Origin: JAGRKR01 sp041397725
Lineage (GTDB): Bacteria > Pseudomonadota > Alphaproteobacteria > Rhizobiales > Hyphomicrobiaceae
DNA: 64,000 bases
Assembly (NCBI GenBank): GCA_041397725.1
Contig: JAWKVZ010000006.1
Coordinates: 62,001 to 126,000, forward strand
Reading direction: 5' to 3'
In this document: one piece after another, positions 26,357 through 34,750 of the stretch
How positions within the stretch are numbered: the stretch's first letter is position 1
How the letters are laid out: each line of letters opens with the position of its first letter
Translations under genes and position numbers: made by a program
Notes under the pieces: generated by a model
The model's input: only the letters and a program-made list of their open reading frames with translations
What the model was told of the DNA's origin: nothing
Database searches by the model: none

Positions 26357-27610
26357 TCACGCCCGGCGAGCGGAAAAGCGCCCTGGCGCGTACGGGGTGA
26401 CGTCGATGTTCAGCGACTCGCCGGCCGCGAGAGCGGCGATCATGCGCCCTGTCATCGGCGCTCCCGTCAAGCCGACGTGACCATGCCCGCACGCCATCAG
26501 CACATTGGGATGGCCGGGTAGCGGCCCGATCGCCGGCAGCGTATCGGGAAAGCCCGGGCGCGGTCCCATCCAGCGCGTGCCCTTGCCGAGGTTCGCGGAG
26601 GGGAAAAGCTCTGCCGCAATCTTGCGCATGATCTCGGCGCGCCGCCAGCGCGGGGCATCGTCGGGGCCGGCGAGCTCGTCGGTGCCCGCCAGGCGCAAGC
26701 CGCCGAGTTGGGAGGTGATCAGCAGCGAGCGGTCCGTCGGATGCACGCAGTGCGTCAGCTCCACGCCGGGGTCCGCGAACGTCATGTGATAGCCGCGCTC
26801 GGCGATCAGCGGCAGCCGCACGCCGAGCGACCGTACGAGATCCGCCGACCAGGCTCCTGCCGCGACCACCGCGAGGTCGGCCGCGAGCCGCTGGCCGCGC
26901 GTCACGACGCTCACCCCCGCGGGCGACGACTCGAGCCTCGTTACCTCCGCCTGCAGGACCGTCCCGCCCATCCGCCGCAGAAGATCCGCATAGGCCACGG
27001 TCAGGCGATAGGGCTCCAGCGTGCGCGCCAGCGGACCGACCGTGACCGCGCGCCGGTAGACCGGCGCCAGCGATGGCTCCAGCTCACGGATGGCTTCCAC
27101 ACCGTCATGAACCTCGATTTCGGCGCCGTACTGGCGGCGAAGCTGCCACTCCAGCGCGTTCGGGTTGTAGTCCTCGGGCTTGCGGTAGAGATAGAGGTAG
27201 CGCGTCGAGCGAATGAGAGCCTGCGCACCGGCCTCCCGCGCCAGCCCCTCGTGCAGCTCGACGCTGGAATGATAGAGGGCGAAGAGCGGCTCCGAGACCT
27301 GCCGCGCCGTCTCCTCCCGCGCCTGCCGGTGGAAGCGCCAGAGCCAGGGCAGCGTGCGCGGCAAGGCGCCGAGCCGCAGCGACAATGGCCCCTCCGGGTC
27401 GAGGAGCATGCGCGGAACCTTCTTGTGCAGGCCCGGCATGGCCATCGGCACACAATACCAGGACGCCAGCGCCCCGGCGTTGCCCCAGGAGCAGGCCATA
27501 CCCGGCTCCTGGCGATCGACCAGCGTCACCTTCGCCCCGCGGCGGGCAAGCTCCAGAGCCGAGCACACGCCGACGATGCCCGCCCCGATCACGACGACGC
27601 GTTTTTCCAT
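26357..27610 (-). CDS. D-amino-acid dehydrogenase-like FAD oxidoreductase (DadA family)
   Basis: The 417-residue flavoprotein of the DAO superfamily starts with the FAD-binding motif VVVIGAGIVGVCSALELARRG, with the acidic strand end LVDRQ. It shows the DadA-typical CSWGNAGALA near residue 45, VVVAAGAWSADLVRSLGV (about 265) and the C-terminal FAD site ACGHGHVGLTGAPMTGRM. Members oxidise D-amino acids or related amines and pass electrons to the respiratory chain. The ATG at 27610 places the dinucleotide motif at once; the longer frame from 27655 adds 15 unlikely residues. It is divergent from the TAXI transporter operon. Confidence 0.88.
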   Translation of the reverse strand: MEKRVVVIGAGIVGVCSALELARRGAKVTLVDRQEPGMACSWGNAGALASWYCVPMAMPGLHKKVPRMLLDPEGPLSLRLGALPRTLPWLWRFHRQAREETARQVSEPLFALYHSSVELHEGLAREAGAQALIRSTRYLYLYRKPEDYNPNALEWQLRRQYGAEIEVHDGVEAIRELEPSLAPVYRRAVTVGPLARTLEPYRLTVAYADLLRRMGGTVLQAEVTRLESSPAGVSVVTRGQRLAADLAVVAAGAWSADLVRSLGVRLPLIAERGYHMTFADPGVELTHCVHPTDRSLLITSQLGGLRLAGTDELAGPDDAPRWRRAEIMRKIAAELFPSANLGKGTRWMGPRPGFPDTLPAIGPLPGHPNVLMACGHGHVGLTGAPMTGRMIAALAAGESLNIDVTPYAPGRFSARRA

Positions 27611-27818
27611 GGTCGCTGACGTGCCCCTGCCTTCATACCTTCGCCCCCCGGCCAAGACATGCGGGAGCTTCGCTCGATGCCCCGGTAACGAGACCCGCGC
27701 GTCAGACTACAGTACCAGTTGGCACCTCGCCTCTGGAATGCGAAACTGTCCGGGGTCGTCAGTGAGCTTCGTTGTCGTGCCGCACGGCGAACCGCAACCC
27801 CTGTTGAAGGAGGATCGG

Positions 27819-28823
27819 ATGAGACGTCTCAAGTACGCATTCGCGGGGGCAGCCGCGCTGGTCGTAGCGCTCGGCTCCACCCTGGCTGCTGCCCAGGAAA
27901 TGAAATTCTTCCGCATCGGCACGGGAGGCGCAGGCGGCACGTATTTCCCGATCGGCGGCCTCATCGCCAATGCCATCTCTGCCCCGCCGGGCTCGCGTCC
28001 GTGCGACAAGGGCGGCGCCTGCGGCGTGCCCGGCCTCGTCGCTATCGCCCAGTCCTCCAACGCCTCGGTGGCCAACGTCACGGCCGTGCAGACCGGGCAG
28101 ATGGAATCCGGGCTGGCCGCCGCCGACATCGTCTTCCAGGCGTACAACGGCCTCGGCAAATTCGACAAGAAGTACGGGAAGATCCGCGTCATCGCCAATC
28201 TCTTCCCCGAACACATGCACCTCGTCCTGCCGAAAGGCTCCACGATTGCGAGCCTCAAGGATCTCAAGGGCAAGCGCGTCGGCATCTTCCCGGCAGGCTC
28301 CGGAACCCAGGTCGTGGTCCTCGAGCTGCTGAAGATCTTCGGCATATCCAAGACGGACATCAAGGCTGCCGAGCTCAACACGCAGCAGAGCGCCGACCGC
28401 CTCGCTGACGGCCAGATCGATGCCTTCTTCGTGGTCGGCGGCACGCCGCTCTCGGCCATCACCCAGCTCGCCGCCACCAAGGGCATGAAGCTCTACGAGA
28501 TGTCCGATGCCGAGCGCGCCGCCTTCCTCAAGGTCGTGCCCTACTACTACGACGACGTCATCAAGGCCGGCACCTACGAGGGCCAGACCAAGGACGTGAA
28601 GACCGTGGCCGTGGGCGCACAGTGGGTCGTCAGCGCCGACGTGCCGGAGAAGCTCGTCTACGACATCACCGCCGCGCTCTGGAACAACAACTCCCGCAAG
28701 CTGTTCGACTCCGGCCACGCCAAGGCCAAGGTCATGCTGCTCGCAAGCGCGCTCAAGGCGGTGAAGACTCCGCTGCACCCCGGCGCGGAGAAATTCTACA
28801 GGGAGAAGGGCCTCATCAAGTGA
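27819..28823 (+). CDS. TAXI-family TRAP transporter solute-binding protein
   Basis: AAGGAGGA lies 4 bases before the ATG at 27819. The 334-residue product has a signal peptide (ending AAAQ near residue 26) and then the TAXI opening RIGTGGAGGTYFPIGGLIAN. GKRVGIFPAGSGTQVVVLEL and DGQIDAFFVVGG are also typical of the family. It binds a small organic acid or amino acid in the periplasm and delivers it to the fused permease encoded 101 bases downstream. The order of SBP, permease, two amidohydrolases and Rieske protein suggests uptake coupled to degradation. The ligand is unknown. Confidence 0.93.
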   Translation: MRRLKYAFAGAAALVVALGSTLAAAQEMKFFRIGTGGAGGTYFPIGGLIANAISAPPGSRPCDKGGACGVPGLVAIAQSSNASVANVTAVQTGQMESGLAAADIVFQAYNGLGKFDKKYGKIRVIANLFPEHMHLVLPKGSTIASLKDLKGKRVGIFPAGSGTQVVVLELLKIFGISKTDIKAAELNTQQSADRLADGQIDAFFVVGGTPLSAITQLAATKGMKLYEMSDAERAAFLKVVPYYYDDVIKAGTYEGQTKDVKTVAVGAQWVVSADVPEKLVYDITAALWNNNSRKLFDSGHAKAKVMLLASALKAVKTPLHPGAEKFYREKGLIK

Positions 28824-28924
28824 GGCCGGACTTCCACCCTTGACATCGACCGGCGGCCGGTGCGTGGCAAGAACCGCGCACCGGCCGTCCTGCATTCACG
28901 ACACGGCGAGACGGGGGCCATGCC

Positions 28925-31024
28925 ATGGCGAGCGAGAGCGAGAAGCTTGACGCAAAGCGCGCCAAGGAGATCGAGGAGGAGTACGAATCCGAGCGGCGCA
29001 TGCGCACGCCGGGCACGTTCCTCGGCGCCTTCGTCTTCATTTTCCTCGTCGTCTTCGCTGGCTATCACTACATCACCGCCGGCACCGGCATCCCCGTCGA
29101 CTACTGGCACATGGGCATCCACCTCTCTGGTGTGCTGCTGCTGATCTTCATCCTGTTCCCGATCGTCAACCGCTCGAGCGCCGCCTCCGCGACGCCCCGC
29201 GGCGGCATGCTCGCACCGGGCGGGGTCCCGCTCTACGACTGGCTGCTGGGGCTGCTCGGCATCGCCTCAGCACTGTGGATCGGCGTCTCCTGGGAAGGCC
29301 TCGACCTCCAGCTCTTCGGCTGGCATCTTTCGGTCAAGACACAGGCGCTGCGCCAGGGCAATCCCGCCCCGATCGACGTCTTCTTCGGCTCGATCCTGAT
29401 CCTGCTGGTGCTCGAGGCGACGCGGCGCACGATCGGGCTGGTGCTGCCGATCATCGTTGTTCTGTTCGCCTGCTTTGCGCTGTTCGGGCCGTACATGCCG
29501 CTCGACATCCTGAAGCATCCCGGCGTGAACTGGAACCAGTTCGTCAACAACGTCTATTTCCCCTCCGAGGGCATTTTCGGCATCCCGCTGTGGGTCGCCT
29601 CGACAGTGGTGTTCCATTTCGTGCTGTTCGGCGCCGTGGCTCAGCGCATGGGGCTTGGCCAGCTCTTCGTCGACATCTCGACGATCATCGCCGGGCGCTT
29701 CACCGGCGGCCCCGCCAAGGTCTCCGTCGTCTCGTCGGCCTTCTTCGGCACGATCTCCGGCTCGGCCGTCGCCAACGTCGTCTCGACGGGCTCGCTCACC
29801 ATCCCGAACATGAAGCGGCTCGGCTACCCCGGACATTTCGCCGGCGGTGTCGAGGCCGCCTCGAGCGCCGGCGGCCAGGTCACGCCGCCGATCATGGGCG
29901 CTGCGGCCTTCATCATGGCCGAATACCTCAACATGCCCTACTCGAGCATTGCCATCGCCGCGATCATGCCGGCGCTCATGCATTACCTGGGCGTTCTGAC
30001 GATCGTGCACTTCGAGGCGAAGAAGCTCGGCCTCAAGGGCCAGGATCCGGCTGATATCCCGCGCCTCGGCCCTGTTCTCAAGCGCGGCTGGCCGTCCGCC
30101 ATCCCGCTCTTCGTCCTCCTCTACGTGCTGTTCTCCGGCTACACGCCGTACATGGCCGCCTTCTGGGGGATCACCTCGGCCATCGTGGTCGGGCTCGTCA
30201 ATCCAATGCACCGCATGACGATCCGCGACGTGCTCGAGGCCTTCTACGAAGGCGGACGAAGCGCACTGGCGGTCGGCGCCATCTGCGCCGCGGTCGGCGT
30301 CGTGGTCGCCGTCATCACGCTGACGGGCCTCGCCTTCCGCATGGGCTTCATGGTGACCAATGCCGCGCTGCAGCTCGCCCAGCCGGCCTACGCGCTGGTC
30401 TCATGGCTGCCGTTCACGCTCTACACGGTGCAGGATGCCGCCGTCTTCATCTCCATGGTCTTCATCGCCGTGAGCTGCATCCTGATGGGTGCTGGTGTAC
30501 CGACGACGGCCCTCTACATCATGCTCGTCACCGTGGCGCAGCCGGCCTTCACGAACCTCGGCATCCCGCCGCTCGCCACGCACCTGTTCGTGCTCTACTA
30601 CGGCATCATCTCGGAGATCACGCCACCCGTTTGCACCTCCGCCTATGCCGCAGCCGCGATCGCAGGCTCCAATCCCTGGCGAACCGGAACCGCCGCCTTC
30701 AAGCTCGGCAATGCCAAGGTGCTGGTGCCGTTCGTGTTCTGCTACTCGCCAGCCATGCTGATCGTGCTGCCGGACCACTTCACTTGGGCCAAGTTCCTGC
30801 AGACGACCGCGAGTTGCGCGGCCGGCGTCTTCCTGCTCGGCATGGCCTTGACCGGATACGCGCTGCGCATTGTGCCGGGATTGTTCCGCTGGCTCCTCGG
30901 CATCGGCGGCCTGATGCTGGTGGTGCCGGGCAGCAAGACCGACATGATTGCCATCGCCGTGCTCGTGCCGGTGCTGATCCAGCAGATGCTGGCGCTGCGA
31001 CGTCCCCCGCCGGCTCCCGCCTGA
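28925..31024 (+). CDS. TRAP transporter permease, fused DctQ-DctM type
   Basis: The 699-residue protein contains roughly 16 or more hydrophobic segments. The N-terminal third (to about 200) corresponds to the small DctQ-like subunit and the rest to DctM, the fusion typical of TAXI-TRAP systems. Family motifs include FFGTISGSAVANVVSTGS then IPNMKRLGY, AASSAGGQVTPPIMGAAAFI (about 320), and later GAGVPTTALYIML and EITPPVCTSAYAAAAIAGS. It imports solute by a sodium or proton gradient. Hydrophilic residues 1-30 are charged (KLDAKRAKEIEEEYE). Confidence 0.93.
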   Translation: MASESEKLDAKRAKEIEEEYESERRMRTPGTFLGAFVFIFLVVFAGYHYITAGTGIPVDYWHMGIHLSGVLLLIFILFPIVNRSSAASATPRGGMLAPGGVPLYDWLLGLLGIASALWIGVSWEGLDLQLFGWHLSVKTQALRQGNPAPIDVFFGSILILLVLEATRRTIGLVLPIIVVLFACFALFGPYMPLDILKHPGVNWNQFVNNVYFPSEGIFGIPLWVASTVVFHFVLFGAVAQRMGLGQLFVDISTIIAGRFTGGPAKVSVVSSAFFGTISGSAVANVVSTGSLTIPNMKRLGYPGHFAGGVEAASSAGGQVTPPIMGAAAFIMAEYLNMPYSSIAIAAIMPALMHYLGVLTIVHFEAKKLGLKGQDPADIPRLGPVLKRGWPSAIPLFVLLYVLFSGYTPYMAAFWGITSAIVVGLVNPMHRMTIRDVLEAFYEGGRSALAVGAICAAVGVVVAVITLTGLAFRMGFMVTNAALQLAQPAYALVSWLPFTLYTVQDAAVFISMVFIAVSCILMGAGVPTTALYIMLVTVAQPAFTNLGIPPLATHLFVLYYGIISEITPPVCTSAYAAAAIAGSNPWRTGTAAFKLGNAKVLVPFVFCYSPAMLIVLPDHFTWAKFLQTTASCAAGVFLLGMALTGYALRIVPGLFRWLLGIGGLMLVVPGSKTDMIAIAVLVPVLIQQMLALRRPPPAPA

Positions 31025-31119
31025 GGGGGAAGGATGAACGTCGCGCGCGCCCGAAAGTCTGGACAAGATCGCGCGAACGGGTGATCGTTGCTGCCGCTGG
31101 CGCTTGTCAGAGGACCGAA

Positions 31120-32187
31120 ATGCTCGCCGACATCAGGCCTATCGATTGCGACATCCATCCGGCAGTGCCGAGCCTCAAGGCCCTGCTCCCCTATCTCGAC
31201 GACCATTGGCGGGAAACCGTCGTCGAGCGAGGCGTCCACGAGCTCGATTCCATCAGCTATCCGACCGAGGCGCCGTTGAGCGCGCGGCCCGACTGGCGGC
31301 CGGCAACAGGCAAGGCCGGCGCCAACCTCGAGCTCGTACAACGCCAGGCCCTCGACGCCTTCGGTTCGCGCCTCGCCATCTGCAATTGCCTCTACGGCAT
31401 CCAGCTCCTCTTCAGCGAGGATATGGCCGCTGTCTTCGCGCGCGCCGTGAACGAGTGGATCGCCCGGGAATGGCTCGACAAGGAGCCGCGGTTGCGCGCC
31501 TCCATCGTCGTGCCGATCCAGAACGCGGAGATGGCCGTCGAGGAGATCGAACGCTGGGCGCCCGATCGGCGCTTCGTACAGGTGCTGCTGCTGGTCATGG
31601 GCGAGACAATGCTCGGCCGGCGTCATCACTGGCCGATCTACGCCGCCGCCGAGCGTCACGGCCTGCCCATCGGCATCCATGCAGGCAGCGGCTACCGCCA
31701 TCCCGTCACCTCCGTCGGCTGGCCGAGCTATTACACCGAGGACTACGTCGCCCAGGCCCAGGCCTTCCAGGCGCAACTCGCGAGCCTCATCGCCGAGGGC
31801 GTGTTCGCGAAGTTCCCAGCGCTCAAGGTGGTTCTGATCGAGTCCGGCTTCACCTGGCTGCCGGCCTTCGTGTGGCGACTGCACAAATACTGGCGCGGCC
31901 TCAAGATGGAGATCCCCTGGGTGGATCGACCGCCCCAGGACATCGTCCGTGACCACGTGCGATTCACGCTCCAGCCGCTCGACGCGCCGGAAAGCCCGGA
32001 TGCGCTCGCCAAGGTGCTCGACCATATGGGCAGCGATGATTTCCTGCTCTTTTCAACGGATTATCCGCACTGGCAGTTCGACGGCGGCGATGCGCTGCCG
32101 CCGGGTTTGCCTCGCGACCTCGTTCGTAAGATACTTCTGGACAATCCGCTCGAGACATACTCTCGCCTGAGGGAGGAAGCGCCGTGA
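31120..32187 (+). CDS. Amidohydrolase family 2 protein (first)
   Basis: The 355-residue protein is a TIM-barrel metal-dependent hydrolase or decarboxylase of the Amidohydro_2 family. The first metal motif is DCDIHPAV (only one His of the HxH pair). It continues with RLRASIVVP, PIGIHAGSG (metal His), VVLIESGFTWLP and the terminal FSTDYPHWQFD (catalytic Asp). Many such proteins decarboxylate aromatic or unsaturated acids. It lies 95 bases after the TRAP permease gene and overlaps the next, related gene by 4 bases (GTGA), so translation is probably coupled. Confidence 0.9.
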   Translation: MLADIRPIDCDIHPAVPSLKALLPYLDDHWRETVVERGVHELDSISYPTEAPLSARPDWRPATGKAGANLELVQRQALDAFGSRLAICNCLYGIQLLFSEDMAAVFARAVNEWIAREWLDKEPRLRASIVVPIQNAEMAVEEIERWAPDRRFVQVLLLVMGETMLGRRHHWPIYAAAERHGLPIGIHAGSGYRHPVTSVGWPSYYTEDYVAQAQAFQAQLASLIAEGVFAKFPALKVVLIESGFTWLPAFVWRLHKYWRGLKMEIPWVDRPPQDIVRDHVRFTLQPLDAPESPDALAKVLDHMGSDDFLLFSTDYPHWQFDGGDALPPGLPRDLVRKILLDNPLETYSRLREEAP

Positions 32188-33293
32188 ACATCGAGGTTCG
32201 GGACCGCAACCAGATCAAGGCGGCCGCGCGTGTCGGCCTGGCGATCGCCGACGGGGACATCCATCCCCGGCCCAAGGCGGCGAATTCGCTCGACCCCTTC
32301 CTGTCGGAGCGCTGGCGCAGGCATTACGCGACCTACGGCGCGCTTCCGAGGCACGGCTACCAGAAGGGTCCGGCCTACCCGAAAGGCCAGCCGGACGCCT
32401 GCCGCCGCGACACCTACCTGCCGGACGGCGGCAAGCCCGGCACCGATGTCGCTTTCATGGCCGCTCAGCATCTCGACCCGAACAATGTCGAGCTCGGCAT
32501 CCTCAATGCCATCACGCCGTCGCCCGGCGCCGTGCAGAACCTCGACTTCGGCGCCGCCCTCGCGCGCGCCATGAATGAGTGGCAGGTCGCGGAATGGACG
32601 GAGAAGGACGCGCGCCTCAAGGCCTCGATCGTGGTGCCCTACGAGGACGGCCGGGCCGCCGCCGCCGAAATCGAGCACTGGGCCGGCTCGCCGCACTTCG
32701 TGCAGGTTCTGCTCATGAGCCGGACGGCCGAGCCCCTCGGCCAGCGCCGCTACTGGCCGATCTACGAGGCGGCCGCGCGCAACAACCTGCCCATCGGCAT
32801 CCATGCTTTCGGTTACGGCGGCTACCCCGTCACGGGCAGCGGCTGGCCCTCCTACTATATCGAGGAGATGAGTGGCCACGCCCAGTGCTGTCAGGCCCTG
32901 CTCTCCAGCATGGTCCTCGAGGGCGTGTTCGAGCATTTCCCCAGCCTCAAGGTCGTGCTGATCGAATCGGGCTTCGCCTGGCTGCCGGCGCTCTCGTGGC
33001 GGCTCGACCGCAACTGGAAGCGCATGCGCGACGAGACCCCTCACCTGAAGCGTCTGCCGTCCGAGTACATCCGCGAGCACGTCTGGATGACGACGCAGCC
33101 GATGGAGGAGCCGGAGCGGCGCAAGCATCTGACCGACGTGATCGACTGGATCGGTATCGACCGGCTGATGTTCGCCACCGACTACCCGCACTGGGATTTC
33201 GACGATCCGGCGAGCGCCGTGCCTGTTCGCCTCGACGACGCCCAGAAGGCCAAGCTGTTCCGGGAGAACGCCCGCCTCGTCTACGGGGTCTGA
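32184..33293 (+). CDS. Amidohydrolase family 2 protein (second)
   Basis: A GTG start at 32184 overlaps the stop of the first amidohydrolase, with GGGAGGAAG a few bases upstream. The 369-residue protein shares the same motif order as its neighbour: DGDIHPRP, LKASIVVP, PIGIHAFGYGG, VVLIESGFAWLP and FATDYPHWDFDDP. It also has an inserted N-terminal segment (about 25-90). The pair may form a heteromer or act on successive intermediates. A Rieske ferredoxin gene begins 2 bases after its stop. Confidence 0.9.
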   Translation: MNIEVRDRNQIKAAARVGLAIADGDIHPRPKAANSLDPFLSERWRRHYATYGALPRHGYQKGPAYPKGQPDACRRDTYLPDGGKPGTDVAFMAAQHLDPNNVELGILNAITPSPGAVQNLDFGAALARAMNEWQVAEWTEKDARLKASIVVPYEDGRAAAAEIEHWAGSPHFVQVLLMSRTAEPLGQRRYWPIYEAAARNNLPIGIHAFGYGGYPVTGSGWPSYYIEEMSGHAQCCQALLSSMVLEGVFEHFPSLKVVLIESGFAWLPALSWRLDRNWKRMRDETPHLKRLPSEYIREHVWMTTQPMEEPERRKHLTDVIDWIGIDRLMFATDYPHWDFDDPASAVPVRLDDAQKAKLFRENARLVYGV

Positions 33294-33295
33294 CG

Positions 33296-33709
33296 ATGGG
33301 CAAGCACGTCGTGGCCGCGGTCGGCGAGCTGCCGCCCGGCAGTCGCAAGCTGGTCGAGGTCGGGGGGCGCGCCATCGTCGTCTTCAACATCGGCGGCGAG
33401 TATTTCGGGCTGCTCAATCGATGCCCCCATCAGGGCGGCAATCTGTGCGACGGCATCCTCGTCGGACAGGTCGAGTCACCGGAGCCCGGCACCTACGTCT
33501 ACTCCCGCGCGGGCGAGTTGCTACGCTGCCCCTGGCACGGCTGGCATTTCGACGTGCGCACGGGCAAGTCCTGGTGCGAGCCCGAGCGGGTCACCACGAA
33601 ACGCTACGATGTGGATGTGGAGGAGGGGGCGAGCCTCGTCGAGGGCCCGTATGTCGCCGAGACCGTGCGCGTCACCGTCGAGCAGCAGTACGTCGTCGTG
33701 CACGACTGA
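33296..33709 (+). CDS. Rieske [2Fe-2S] ferredoxin
   Basis: The 137-residue protein has the Rieske cluster motifs CPHQGGNLCDG (Cys-X-His, about 43) and LRCPWHGWHFD (Cys-X2-His, about 73), with a 28-residue spacing between the Cys residues. There is no transmembrane segment or signal, so it is a soluble ferredoxin-like electron carrier or a detached oxygenase domain. It sits 2 bases after the second amidohydrolase and ends the operon. No oxygenase or reductase gene accompanies it here, so its electron partner is unknown. Confidence 0.92.
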   Translation: MGKHVVAAVGELPPGSRKLVEVGGRAIVVFNIGGEYFGLLNRCPHQGGNLCDGILVGQVESPEPGTYVYSRAGELLRCPWHGWHFDVRTGKSWCEPERVTTKRYDVDVEEGASLVEGPYVAETVRVTVEQQYVVVHD

Positions 33710-33755
33710 GGCGGCCGGAGAGCGCCGCCCTCGTATACGGCAGCGCGAACCACAT

Positions 33756-33793
33756 GGCTCTCAGGAAAACCCCGGGCTCTCAGGAAAACCCCG
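33756..33793 (+). repeat. Two tandem copies of a 19-base repeat
   Basis: GGCTCTCAGGAAAACCCCG occurs twice head to tail with no spacer (33756-33774 and 33775-33793). The repeat duplicates the T-run that follows the reverse-strand terminator hairpin. It looks like a small local duplication in the gap between convergent genes. Confidence 0.85.
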
Positions 33794-33818
33794 GCCGAGA
33801 TGGCGATCTCAGCCGGGG
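33789..33818 (-). terminator. Rho-independent terminator of the peptidoglycan-binding gene
   Basis: A 13-base-pair stem (33789-33801 with 33806-33818) with one weak pair and a GGCG loop is followed on the reverse strand by TTTT. It starts 16 bases past the stop of the peptidoglycan-binding protein gene. On the forward strand it could also stop transcription from the Rieske operon, though no T-run follows in that direction. Confidence 0.75.
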
Positions 33819-33833
33819 CATCTCATCGTCCGA

Positions 33834-34379
33834 TCAGCCGTTGAGCCGATCCCAGGTCACCTTGCCGACGATGCCGTCGATCTTGATGCCTTCGTTCTTC
33901 TGGAAGTCCCGGACCGCCTGAAGGGTCTTCGGGCCGAACTTGCCGTCCTTCTCGACGTCGAAGCCCGCTTCGGTCAGCAGACGCTGCAGCGTCGTGACGC
34001 CCTGGCCGCTCGCACCGGAGCGCAGCTTGCCCGGAAACGGCTCGGCCTTGTCGAGCGACCCGGTGCCGAGGCAGGCGCGCGCCGTGCGCACACACACCCA
34101 GCGCTGGAGCTTCTTGCCGGGTACCGCCTTCTTCGTGCAGTCGATCTTGCGGTCCTGGGCGTGCCGCCAAGCCTGCCAGCCCTTGCCGTACTTGGCTTCG
34201 GCAGCCTTGCGCCAGGCGATCAGAGAATTCGGATAGGCGCCCAGGGCCTTCGAGAGATAGGGCTCTCCCGCCTGCTTGAGAACCTCTTGCTTGCACTCCT
34301 TGGCGAGCGCGGCACCGCTTCCCGCGACGGAAAGCATGACGACCGCTGCAAGCCCTGCAACCCCACTGCGACGCAACAT
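33834..34379 (-). CDS. Secreted peptidoglycan-binding domain protein
   Basis: The ATG at 34379 is preceded by AAGGAGGT at ideal distance, although the frame extends 9 codons further. The 181-residue product has a signal peptide ending ALA near residue 27. A Cys-containing middle region follows (CKQEVLKQAG, DRKIDCTKK, RWVCVRTARACLG). The C-terminal PG_binding_1 domain (about 120-181) includes GVTTLQRLLTEAGFDVEKDG, FGPKTLQAVRDFQK and GIVGKVTWDRLN. It probably anchors to murein in the periplasm. The four or five Cys suggest disulfides. A hairpin terminator follows. Confidence 0.88.
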   Translation of the reverse strand: MLRRSGVAGLAAVVMLSVAGSGAALAKECKQEVLKQAGEPYLSKALGAYPNSLIAWRKAAEAKYGKGWQAWRHAQDRKIDCTKKAVPGKKLQRWVCVRTARACLGTGSLDKAEPFPGKLRSGASGQGVTTLQRLLTEAGFDVEKDGKFGPKTLQAVRDFQKNEGIKIDGIVGKVTWDRLNG

Positions 34380-34750
34380 GACAACCTCCTTGTTGCTTGT
34401 GGCCATCCACTTCTTCGGACGGACTGCCGCTACGTTTGCCGCCCGGCAGAACGCGGATCAAGCGCCGAGCGCTGATTGAACGAGATTCCCCCATGAATGT
34501 GTAGCAAATGGGCCAGCCCGCTGAACGTTTCACAACGTCCGACCAGACTTCGACAGCAGTCGCCGTCCGCCAACAGATGGTCAAACGGTCAGGAGATCAA
34601 AGACGACCGAAGTAGTCCTGGGCGCACCGACAGGCCTCATCTCGCGAACCGGCATTCGCCACTGCATCGGCATCTTGCACGAGCCCCGCGCAGGTGGCCC
34701 GTATGCCCTGCCGATACAGTCTGCGCCACAAGTCCGGTCGCCGCGATCGC
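34380..34750. other. Intergenic region
   Basis: This 371-base gap lies between the start of the peptidoglycan-binding gene (transcribed leftward) and the stop of the Ldh-family gene, also leftward. It should carry the former's promoter and the end of the Ldh operon. Short frames here resemble nothing. I see no strong hairpin or repeat. Confidence 0.45.
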
